DNA from: Eubacterium sp. CAG:841
Lineage (GTDB): Bacteria > Bacillota > Clostridia > Oscillospirales > CAG-272
DNA length: 5,786 nt
NCBI GenBank assembly: GCA_000437375.1
Contig: FR898213.1
Coordinates: 21,996 to 27,781, forward strand
Reading direction: 5' to 3'
The first letter of the stretch is position 1; the number at the start of each line of letters is the position of its first letter. Of this stretch, positions 1 to 5,446 are shown piece after piece. The notes under the pieces are model-generated. The model was given only the letters and a program-made list of their open reading frames with translations, searched no databases and was not told the DNA's origin. The position numbers and the translations under genes were made by a program.

Positions 1-16
1 GCGGGTTCTGTCCCGC
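1..16. other. small GC-rich hairpin at the window edge
   Basis: Bases 1-5 (GCGGG) are complementary to bases 12-16 (CCCGC), leaving a 6-nt loop. A short T-run (27-30) follows about ten bases later, which is too far for a standard intrinsic terminator. The window begins here, so the stem may be longer and may belong to the end of an upstream gene or RNA that cannot be seen. In frame 1 the bases could also be the last eleven codons of an upstream gene ending in TGA at 34-36, but nothing supports that choice over the other frames. Confidence 0.3.
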
Positions 17-32
17 ACAGCAGCTCTTTTCG

Positions 33-61
33 TTGACAAGACTTTGCAAAAATATTATAAT
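33..61 (+). promoter_or_regulatory. consensus sigma-A promoter for the hydrolase gene
   Basis: TTGACA lies at 33-38 and TATAAT at 56-61, separated by exactly 17 bp. Both hexamers match the housekeeping consensus at every base. Transcription should start near 68, giving a leader of about 33 nt. The hydrolase ribosome binding site (AAAGGGG, 84-90) is the only one downstream, so this promoter very likely serves that gene. No operator-like repeat overlaps it. Confidence 0.85.
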
Positions 62-100
62 TAAAAAAACATATGACGTTTTGAAAGGGGAACGGCGGAT

Positions 101-799
101 ATGTCCGATATATCGCTTTATTATACGGAAAAAGGGAACGGTTTTCCGCTTTTGCTCCTTCACGGAAACGGAGAGGACAGCGGATATTTTGTAAATCAGG
201 CAGAATTCTTTTCAACATATTTTCATACGATCGCAATTGACACGCGCGGTCACGGAAAGACGCCTCGCGGAGATGGGGAGTTTTCACTTGTACGCTTTGC
301 GGAAGATCTGCACGGATTTATGATTTCGCACGGCATTTCAAAAGCACACATTCTCGGTTTTTCGGACGGAGGAAATACAGCACTTTATTTCGCGCTCAAA
401 TACCCTTCCATGGTAGAAAAGCTCATTCTCTGCGGAGCAAATCTTTTTCCGGCGGGAATAAAACGCAGTGTTCAGATCCCGATAGAGATAGGATACTTTA
501 TAGCAAAGCTGTTTGCCAAAAAGAGCGGGGGTGCGAGAGCAAATGCCGAAATGCTCGGACTTATGGTAAACGAGCCTGATATAAAGCCGGAAGAGCTTGC
601 ACATCTTACTATGCCGACGCTTGTCGTCGCCGGCACGAATGATATGGTGAAAAAAAGCCATACGGAGCTTATTGCCGGCAGTATACCGAAAGCGGAGCTT
701 GCGTTCATAAAGGGAGACCACTTTATAGCAAACAAAAATCCGGATGAATTCAACGAGAGGGTAAAAAGGTTTCTTTGCGACGGGCAGAGCGGAAAATGA
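101..799 (+). CDS. alpha/beta-fold hydrolase
   Basis: This is a 232-residue cytoplasmic serine hydrolase of the alpha/beta-hydrolase superfamily; no signal peptide or membrane segment is visible. The catalytic elements occur in the expected order: the oxyanion-hole motif HGNG (21-24), the DTRGHG turn (47-52), the nucleophile elbow GFSDGG with Ser88, the acid Asp181 in GTNDM after strand 6, and His207 in GDHF near the C-terminus. Residues about 113-165 form a short helical insert in the position of the cap domain. An Asp directly follows the nucleophile, as in GWSDGG enzymes such as valacyclovir hydrolase; whether substrate preference follows is inference. The substrate (ester, amide or lactone) cannot be told. 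The ATG at 101 is supported by AAAGGGG ten bases upstream. The gene appears to be a single-gene transcript, convergent with the phosphatase gene. Family assignment is secure; specific function is unknown. Confidence 0.93.
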   Translation: MSDISLYYTEKGNGFPLLLLHGNGEDSGYFVNQAEFFSTYFHTIAIDTRGHGKTPRGDGEFSLVRFAEDLHGFMISHGISKAHILGFSDGGNTALYFALKYPSMVEKLILCGANLFPAGIKRSVQIPIEIGYFIAKLFAKKSGGARANAEMLGLMVNEPDIKPEELAHLTMPTLVVAGTNDMVKKSHTELIAGSIPKAELAFIKGDHFIANKNPDEFNERVKRFLCDGQSGK

Positions 800-818
800 G
801 TTTGGTGAATACAGCACA

Positions 819-864
819 ATGATAAAAAATCGCAGAACTTTTTAGCTCTGCGATTTTTTATCAT
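819..864. terminator. bidirectional intrinsic terminator between convergent genes
   Basis: An uninterrupted 18-bp inverted repeat pairs 819-836 with 847-864 around a 10-nt loop. The GC core is CGCAGA/TCTGCG, and the outer part of each arm holds six A or six T, so each strand ends its stem in a U-tract. It begins 20 bases after the hydrolase stop. The stop codon of the opposing phosphatase gene (861-863) lies inside the stem, so one element serves both genes. Confidence 0.92.
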
Positions 865-1397
865 ATTTCAACTATTCCCGCATAAGGCGTTTTGTAGGTC
901 ATAATTTTGTTTGTGTATTCGGCACCGTTTTCTATGCACAGAATGACGTTGATTACTCCTCCGTGCGTGACAAGAAGAGGAGTCATTTTGTTCTCTGAGG
1001 CAACAGCTTTGAAATTTGCCCACGCAAGACGTATTCTTTTATAAAAAGTCGCAGGACTTTCGCCATTCGGGTATGATTCATCAAAGTCGAGTGACGCAAA
1101 ATAAAGTCCGGGATATTTCTCCGCAGCCTCGCTTTTCGGCATGCCGGCAAGCACGCCGTTGTTGACTTCGCGGAACTGCGGCAGAAGCGTCACGGGCAAG
1201 CATAGTTTTTTTGCTGCAATTTCGGCTGTTTCTTTTGTGCGTGCAAGATCGCTTGAGAAAATATGCGATATTCCTTTACGCAAAAGAACTTGCGCCGATT
1301 TTTCGGCTTGCGCCTTACCTGTATCTGTAAGACCATAGCTGCTCCATCCGCCGAAGCGGCTTTCGTCATCCTGTCCGTGGCGCATCAGATAGATCAT
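861..1397 (-). CDS. histidine phosphatase family protein
   Basis: This 178-residue protein belongs to the histidine phosphatase superfamily (phosphoglycerate-mutase-like fold), whose members transfer phosphate through a phosphohistidine. The N-terminal RHG motif gives Arg6 and the nucleophile His7. The second Arg is Arg53 in SSDLARTKETA, the likely acid is Glu77 in FREVNNG, and the second His is His145 in VTHGG, so all core residues are present. The length suits small members such as CobC or GpmB-like phosphatases; no cobalamin or glycolysis gene is nearby, so no specific name is justified. RHGQ is followed by an acidic DDE stretch, which may mark a subfamily. No signal peptide is seen. The ATG at 1397 has GAAAGGA (1410-1404) six bases upstream. 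The gene lies 60 nt downstream of the solute-binding-protein gene on the same strand. No convincing promoter separates them, so expression probably depends on readthrough of the hairpin at 1417-1454. Confidence 0.93.
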   Translation of the reverse strand: MIYLMRHGQDDESRFGGWSSYGLTDTGKAQAEKSAQVLLRKGISHIFSSDLARTKETAEIAAKKLCLPVTLLPQFREVNNGVLAGMPKSEAAEKYPGLYFASLDFDESYPNGESPATFYKRIRLAWANFKAVASENKMTPLLVTHGGVINVILCIENGAEYTNKIMTYKTPYAGIVEI

Positions 1398-1404
1398 AAA
1401 AAAT

Positions 1405-1440
1405 CCTTTCTCGGGTAAAACAAGCGGCGTCCCGAAAAGG
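1405..1440 (-). promoter_or_regulatory. possible RBS-sequestering hairpin before the phosphatase gene
   Basis: In the minus-strand RNA, CCUUUUCGGG (1440-1431) is complementary at all ten bases to CCCGA-AAAGG (1415-1405), with one bulged G at 1410, around a 15-nt loop (1430-1416). The downstream arm contains most of the phosphatase Shine-Dalgarno sequence, so this fold would block its translation. The upstream arm is the loop region of the terminator-like hairpin at 1417-1454, and the two folds share bases 1417-1429 in incompatible ways. The complementarity is seen directly; a regulatory role is inference. Confidence 0.4.
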
Positions 1441-1454
1441 TCGCCGCTTGTTTT
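1417..1454 (-). terminator. intercistronic terminator-like hairpin after the binding-protein gene
   Basis: Bases 1417-1429 pair perfectly with 1442-1454 (13 bp), with a GC-rich CAAGCGGCG core and a 12-nt loop that could add two CC/GG pairs. On the transcribed minus strand the stem starts three bases after the TGA of the binding-protein gene and ends in UUUU followed by ACCC. The U-tract is therefore short and termination may be incomplete. Such a hairpin would separate high expression of the binding protein from lower expression of the phosphatase, and may also protect the upstream mRNA from 3' decay. Confidence 0.72.
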
Positions 1455-1457
1455 TTA

Positions 1458-3278
1458 TCAGTCGTGGAGATAATTCAGATAATTTTTAAGTTCTGTCTTT
1501 GTGAATATCTTAGAACCGAAGAAGTTTGTCTGAATGCCGGAAAGCTTGCTTGAAGAAACATAGCAATCGGAGTTGAAAAGAACGGGTACAACGGGAGCGT
1601 CCTCAAGGAGGAGCTTCTCTGCCTGGTGAAGTATTTCCGCCTTTTCTTTTCGAGAAGAAGCGGCGTAAGCTTTTTCTATAAGTGCGTCGTATTCTTCGTT
1701 GTAATATCCGGTAACGTGCGTTTCATTTACATAGTATCTTGCGACACCGAGAGAAGAATCATAATCCTTGCTTGTGGAATCGACAAGTCTTACCTTGCCA
1801 GAGAAAGCTTTCGCATAAGGAGCAAGCATTGCAAACGAATATGTCGAAAGTGCCTGGCAGTCGAGACCGAGAATATCGTATTCGCCGGATTTATAAACCT
1901 GTTCGTATTCCGTAGCGTTAACGCCTTTGAGAACTACCGAGAAGCCAAGCTCTTCCCATGTTTCTTTTGCATAGGTGGCAACCGTCTTTTCCTTGCTCAT
2001 GTAACCCATCTGTGCGGACTGATAGCTGTCGTTTGTATAGTCCATAAGATAGTAGAGATAGAACGTATCGGATTTTGAAGGATCTATTCCCGCATCGGAG
2101 AGTATGCTTCTTGCTTCTTCTATCGAGGAAGAAGCAGAAATCACATCGCCGCCGTTTTTACGGAAAGACGTGCCCTTCTTTGTGTCGAACACTTTTGACG
2201 GAACAAGTCCCGTCGCTGCTTTGGCTCCGCCGCCGACGGCTTCGGCAATAGCGTTTCTGTCAAGCGCTATGGAGAGCGCATATCGAACGGTTGCGTTTGC
2301 AAGCGTTTTGTTTGATGTGTTGAAATAGTAGGAATAAGTTGAAGCGAGCTCGGTCGTCTTTACTTTGGAGAAGTCTGCGGCAACGCTGCCCGTAAGTCCG
2401 GAGACATAGAAATATTCTTCATTGCGGAATTTTGTCACAACGTCAACTGCTTCTTCATCTTTTGTGGAAACGATATTGAGGTCGAGCGGATCGGAGAAGT
2501 GAACGTAGATTCTGTAAGGAGTTACGCTCTTATCAAGCGCTTCGGAGCTGAGAGAGTTGTTTCTGTAATAATATTTTGAACGTTCGAGGAGGAGGGTTTC
2601 GCCTTCGTCGCCGGAGAACTTTCTTGCTCTGAACGGACCGTTTGTGGAAAGGTCGGTGGAAGAACGCGACCATGTATCTTCATAAAGCGATATTTTATTT
2701 TCGCGGAGAGGAACAAGCGCGGGGCTTGCGAGGTTGTAGAGGAATTCATCCGTGTCGGCACCCTTTTCAAATCTTACTTCGAGAATGTTCTTTGAAATGG
2801 CGTAAAGACCGATATCGTCGATACCTATTTCGCCGAGCTTTGCCTGGCGCGCGCCCTTTATTGCATAAAGCATAGAGGCAGCCTCGCTTGAGAATGCGGG
2901 GTCGAGGATGCGCTTCCACGCATATACGATATCGTGAGACTGAACGAGAGAGCTGTCGCTCCAATATGTTGTTTTGAGCCATATTTTAAGCACAAGCTCG
3001 TCTGTCTTGTCGTCGGTATAGAATTCGTACTTCTTTGCAAGGGCTTTTTGAAGCTTGCCTTTTTCATCGACTTTCATAAGTCCTTCAAAAAGAAGATTGA
3101 TAAGCTTTACAAGCGTTTCGTCGGTATATACCGTAGCCGGATCAAGATTTATCGGCTTTGTGCCGAGATACATATCAAGCACCGCGCCGTTCTTGTCGGG
3201 AGCTTTTATTTTTGTGCAACCCGCAAGCACCATTACGAGCATTGTGAGAGCGAGTAACGCAGAAATGATTTTTTTCAT
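1458..3278 (-). CDS. OppA-like family 5 solute-binding lipoprotein (peptide ABC transporter)
   Basis: This 606-residue protein is an extracytoplasmic solute-binding protein of the oligopeptide/nickel family (SBP family 5), which captures peptides or similar ligands for an ABC importer. The N-terminus has two lysines, a hydrophobic run and the lipobox LAGC (18-21), so Cys21 should be lipidated and anchor the protein outside the membrane. Family landmarks follow in order: INLDPATVYTDE (43-54), SHDIVYAWKRILDP (114-127), TNGPFRARKF (212-221), VRYALSIALDRNAI (331-344) with GLVP (357-360), and AEKLLLEDAPVVPVLF (553-568). Length is slightly above the roughly 540 residues of classic OppA. GGAGG (3293-3289) ten bases before the ATG supports the start, and an extended -10 promoter lies at 3353-3382. 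No permease or ATPase gene is in view, so it is an orphan binding protein here. The ligand cannot be read from sequence; peptide is the family default. Confidence 0.94.
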   Translation of the reverse strand: MKKIISALLALTMLVMVLAGCTKIKAPDKNGAVLDMYLGTKPINLDPATVYTDETLVKLINLLFEGLMKVDEKGKLQKALAKKYEFYTDDKTDELVLKIWLKTTYWSDSSLVQSHDIVYAWKRILDPAFSSEAASMLYAIKGARQAKLGEIGIDDIGLYAISKNILEVRFEKGADTDEFLYNLASPALVPLRENKISLYEDTWSRSSTDLSTNGPFRARKFSGDEGETLLLERSKYYYRNNSLSSEALDKSVTPYRIYVHFSDPLDLNIVSTKDEEAVDVVTKFRNEEYFYVSGLTGSVAADFSKVKTTELASTYSYYFNTSNKTLANATVRYALSIALDRNAIAEAVGGGAKAATGLVPSKVFDTKKGTSFRKNGGDVISASSSIEEARSILSDAGIDPSKSDTFYLYYLMDYTNDSYQSAQMGYMSKEKTVATYAKETWEELGFSVVLKGVNATEYEQVYKSGEYDILGLDCQALSTYSFAMLAPYAKAFSGKVRLVDSTSKDYDSSLGVARYYVNETHVTGYYNEEYDALIEKAYAASSRKEKAEILHQAEKLLLEDAPVVPVLFNSDCYVSSSKLSGIQTNFFGSKIFTKTELKNYLNYLHD

Positions 3279-3352
3279 TTTTCAGTTTCCTCCGAACCGA
3301 TTTGGAATTGCAAATATAAACGCTGAAATTAAGTTTATAAGTGTACTCATAC

Positions 3353-3382
3353 ATTATAACATCAAAAGGGGTATAAAATCAA
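3353..3382 (-). promoter_or_regulatory. extended -10 promoter for the binding-protein gene
   Basis: On the minus strand TTGATT (3382-3377) precedes TATAAT (3358-3353) with an 18-bp spacer, and the spacer ends in TGT, forming the extended -10 motif TGnTATAAT. Transcription should begin near 3346, leaving a leader of about 68 nt. AT-rich DNA just upstream could serve as an UP element. A cluster of inverted repeats starts about 58 bp further upstream. Confidence 0.78.
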
Positions 3383-3439
3383 ATTTATTTTTTATAAATA
3401 ATAAGATTTATACAAATTGCCCATTTTGCCGCGATTTGC

Positions 3440-3466
3440 TTGTGTGATGTTCACAATAAATTTGTG
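3440..3466. promoter_or_regulatory. cluster of TTGTG/CACAA half-sites, candidate operator
   Basis: Three arms alternate in orientation: TTGTG (3440-3444), CACAA (3452-3456) and TTGTG (3462-3466), with spacers of 7 and 5 bp. Within the first pair lies the exact palindrome TGTGA-TGT-TCACA (3443-3455). The layout resembles a dimeric-regulator site. It recalls Rex sites (TTGTGA-N6-TCACAA), but is one base short of that 18-bp spacing, and CRP-type sites (TGTGA-N6-TCACA), but with a spacer of 3 rather than 6. The site lies about 58 bp upstream of the binding-protein -35 and about 160 bp upstream of the argS -35. Regulatory function is inferred only from symmetry. Confidence 0.3.
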
Positions 3467-3469
3467 CCG

Positions 3470-3505
3470 TCAAAGCATTTTCGGGGATATGAAAAGCGCT
3501 TTTGA
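3470..3505. repeat. imperfect inverted repeat around an AAAAGCGCTTTT palindrome
   Basis: Bases 3470-3482 can pair with 3491-3505 in three blocks of 5, 2 and 5 bp, interrupted by a one-base bulge and a small internal loop, around the loop GGGGATAT. The right arm contains the exact 12-bp palindrome AAAAGCGCTTTT (3492-3503). AAAGCATT occurs twice as a direct repeat (3472-3479 and 3508-3515), 36 bp apart. No T-tract follows on either side, so it is not a terminator. Confidence 0.35.
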
Positions 3506-3568
3506 ATAAAGCATTACGGAAGTTTCCTGTCAACCGGAAAGTCGGCGCAAGAGAAAACATAGGCGGAC

Positions 3569-3603
3569 AAACAGCGAAAAGTGTAAAATTTCTTCTGTTT
3601 TTT
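3569..3603 (+). terminator. weak terminator-like hairpin upstream of the argS promoter
   Basis: AAACAG (3569-3574) pairs with CTGTTT (3595-3600), and GAAA (3576-3579) with TTTC (3589-3592), across a small internal loop. A run of six T (3598-3603) overlaps the end of the stem. The stem is AT-rich and interrupted, so its stability is doubtful. If it works, it would stop plus-strand transcripts entering from the intergenic region before the argS promoter. I see no clear plus-strand promoter upstream that would need it. Confidence 0.22.
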
Positions 3604-3625
3604 GCATTTTTCATTCAATTTCCTG

Positions 3626-3654
3626 TTGCAAGAACGAAAAAAGAATAGTATAAT
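3626..3654 (+). promoter_or_regulatory. sigma-A promoter for argS-yebC
   Basis: TTGCAA (3626-3631) and TATAAT (3649-3654) are separated by exactly 17 bp. A second TATAAT overlaps the first (3654-3659), but no -35 is correctly spaced for it. Transcription should start near 3661, giving a leader of about 55 nt before the argS ATG. That is too short for a T-box riboswitch. Confidence 0.8.
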
Positions 3655-3715
3655 ATAATTTATGATAAAATGGGTTAATTGTGTTTGCCCGAAAATTATG
3701 TAAGGAAAAACAAGT

Positions 3716-5425
3716 ATGACAGAAATCAAAAAACTTATTGCCGCTTCGGTAGCGGAAGCGATAGCTTCTTTCGGCGGGGCTGTAAGTCTTTCGGAGGACG
3801 ATATCTTTACAATGCTCGAATATCCGCCCGACAGTTCGATGGGCGATGTTGCGCTTCCGTGTTTTAAGCTGAGTCGTGCACTCCATAAAAGTCCGGTGGC
3901 GATAGCGGCCGAGCTTGCCGAAAAGCTGTCTCTTCCCGAAGCAGGAAGAATAGAGACCGTAGGCGGATACCTCAATTTCTATGTTTCATGCGGATATTAT
4001 GCAGAGACTCTTATTCCGAAGATACTTTCCGAAAAAAGCGATTACGGCAAGAGCAACATCGGCAAGGGAAAGACCGTAGTGCTTGACTATTCCGCACCGA
4101 ATATCTGCAAGCCTTTTCATATAGGACATTTTGCTTCGACCGTTATAGGTCATTCGCTTAAAAAGCTTCATCAGTTCTGCGGATACAACTGCGTAGGCAT
4201 AAATCATCTCGGAGATTGGGGAACTCAGTTCGGCAAGCAAATAACGGCATACAAACTCTGGGGCGACAGAGAGACTGTTGAAAAACTCGGCGTTGACGAG
4301 CTCGTCCGCCTTTATGTCAGATTCCACGAGGAAGCCGAAAAGGATCCCGCTCTGAATGACCGTGCACGCGCCGAGTTTGCAAAGCTTGAAGAGGGCGATC
4401 CCGAAAACACGGAACTGTGGAAATGGTTTGTAAAAATATCGCTTGACGAATGCAACAAGACGTATAAACGACTCGGTATAGATTTTGACAGCTATGCGGG
4501 AGAATCGTTCTATACCGATAAAATGCAGGAGCAGGTAGATCTTCTCCGCGAAAAGGGTCTGCTTAAAATAGACAACGGTGCGTCTATCGTCGATCTTTCG
4601 GAATACAATATGCCTCCGTGCCTTATTCTTAAGTCGGACGGTTCGACGCTTTATCCCACACGTGATATCGCCGCAGCTGTTTATCGCGACAGAACGTATC
4701 ACTTCGCAAAGTGTATTTACGTTACGGCATATCAGCAGTGTCTGCATTTCAAGCAGTGGTTCAAGGTCGTTGAGCTTATGGGCTACGATTTTGCCGATAA
4801 GCTTGTTCACGTTCCTTACGGAATGGTCAGTATTGACGGCGCAAAGCTTGCAACAAGAACGGGTAACGTAATTCTTATACGCGATCTGCTTTCGGCGGCT
4901 GTCGATAAGGTTACGGACGTTATAAATGAGAAAAACCCGAGCCTTGAAAACAAAGAACAGACGGCGGAGGCTGTCGGTATCGGCGCGGTTATTTTCCACT
5001 ATCTGCTCAACAACAGAATAAAAGACGTAAACTTCGTTATGGAGGACGCGCTTTCCTTTGACGGAAACACAGGCCCCTATGCGCAGTACACATATGCGCG
5101 CACCTGCTCGATACTTGAAAAAGCGGGCGAGATCGGTTTTGACCGCATCAGAATAACCGAGCCTGCGGAGACAGAGCTTTGCAAAGTGCTTTCACGCTTT
5201 GAAGAGGCTGTTCTTTCTGCGGTCGAAGACTACGAGCCTTCTGACGTTACAAGATATATTCTTGACGTATGCACGGCGTTCAACCGCTTTTATCACGATT
5301 GCCCGATAATATCCGCCGATGACGAGATGACGAAAAAGTCAAGAATCGCGCTTACTCAGGCAACAAATTATGTTCTCGGCAATGCGCTTCCGCTCATCTG
5401 CCTTAAAACACCGGAAAAAATTTAA
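3716..5425 (+). CDS. argS: arginyl-tRNA synthetase
   Basis: This 569-residue class I aminoacyl-tRNA synthetase charges tRNA-Arg with arginine in the cytoplasm, using ATP. The N-terminal tRNA-contacting domain covers about residues 1-90. The Rossmann catalytic core carries HIGH at 135-138 inside CKPFHIGH, followed by GINHLGDWGTQFG (161-173) and LYPTRDIAAA (312-321), all typical of ArgRS. The KMSKS position reads KLATRTGN (377-384), so the second lysine is missing. Many ArgRS have a degenerate loop, and the lysine just before HIGH (Lys132 here) is thought to compensate. GNTGPYAQYTYAR (450-462) opens the DALR-type anticodon-binding domain, which runs to the C-terminus. Length is normal. AAGGA (3702-3706) nine bases before the ATG fixes the start, and a promoter lies at 3626-3654. 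A YebC-family gene follows 21 nt downstream without a terminator, implying cotranscription. Confidence 0.98.
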   Translation: MTEIKKLIAASVAEAIASFGGAVSLSEDDIFTMLEYPPDSSMGDVALPCFKLSRALHKSPVAIAAELAEKLSLPEAGRIETVGGYLNFYVSCGYYAETLIPKILSEKSDYGKSNIGKGKTVVLDYSAPNICKPFHIGHFASTVIGHSLKKLHQFCGYNCVGINHLGDWGTQFGKQITAYKLWGDRETVEKLGVDELVRLYVRFHEEAEKDPALNDRARAEFAKLEEGDPENTELWKWFVKISLDECNKTYKRLGIDFDSYAGESFYTDKMQEQVDLLREKGLLKIDNGASIVDLSEYNMPPCLILKSDGSTLYPTRDIAAAVYRDRTYHFAKCIYVTAYQQCLHFKQWFKVVELMGYDFADKLVHVPYGMVSIDGAKLATRTGNVILIRDLLSAAVDKVTDVINEKNPSLENKEQTAEAVGIGAVIFHYLLNNRIKDVNFVMEDALSFDGNTGPYAQYTYARTCSILEKAGEIGFDRIRITEPAETELCKVLSRFEEAVLSAVEDYEPSDVTRYILDVCTAFNRFYHDCPIISADDEMTKKSRIALTQATNYVLGNALPLICLKTPEKI

Positions 5426-5446
5426 CCTTAAAAGGAGAAAAATACA

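Larger units (their letters stand above)
3279..3715. other. divergent intergenic region between the binding-protein gene and argS
   Basis: These 437 bases carry no convincing gene. The left part (about 3279-3352) is the leader of the binding-protein mRNA, and 3353-3382 its promoter. AT-rich DNA with A/T runs lies behind that promoter (3383-3420). The right part holds the argS promoter (3626-3654) and its leader of about 55 nt. The middle (about 3421-3600) is less AT-rich and contains the repeats listed separately. A 68-codon open frame on the minus strand (3614-3408) has an AGGAAA upstream of its ATG but no recognisable protein features, and I do not call it. Confidence 0.7.

Noticed and set aside
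1..22. T-arm of a tRNA or tmRNA ending at the window edge (GCGGG-TTCTGT-CCCGC)
   Set aside because: The loop has six bases rather than seven, does not match the TTCRA consensus, and is not followed by an acceptor strand or CCA.
1458..1600. Separate promoter for the phosphatase inside the 3' end of the binding-protein gene (TTCACA, 17 bp, TTATCT on the minus strand)
   Set aside because: Both hexamers are poor matches, and an A/T-rich coding end easily produces such a pair.
3055..3447. 130-codon plus-strand open frame running from inside the binding-protein gene into the intergenic region
   Set aside because: It is antisense to the signal-peptide region of a secure gene, has no ribosome binding site at its start, and has a composition typical of an antisense shadow.
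3408..3614. 68-codon minus-strand open frame in the divergent intergenic region, with AGGAAA before its ATG
   Set aside because: There is no recognisable domain, signal or repeat and no promoter upstream, and it would run straight through the inverted repeats toward the binding-protein promoter. It looks accidental, although a homology search could overturn this.
3655..3715. Possible T-box riboswitch in front of argS, common for tRNA synthetase genes in Bacillota
   Set aside because: The leader after the mapped promoter is only about 55 nt, and neither the conserved T-box sequence nor a terminator hairpin is present.
3986..4999. 337-codon open frame antisense to argS
   Set aside because: It lies wholly inside a well-supported gene, its translation is rich in Cys, Arg and Phe with no recognisable domain, and it follows from the codon bias of the sense strand.
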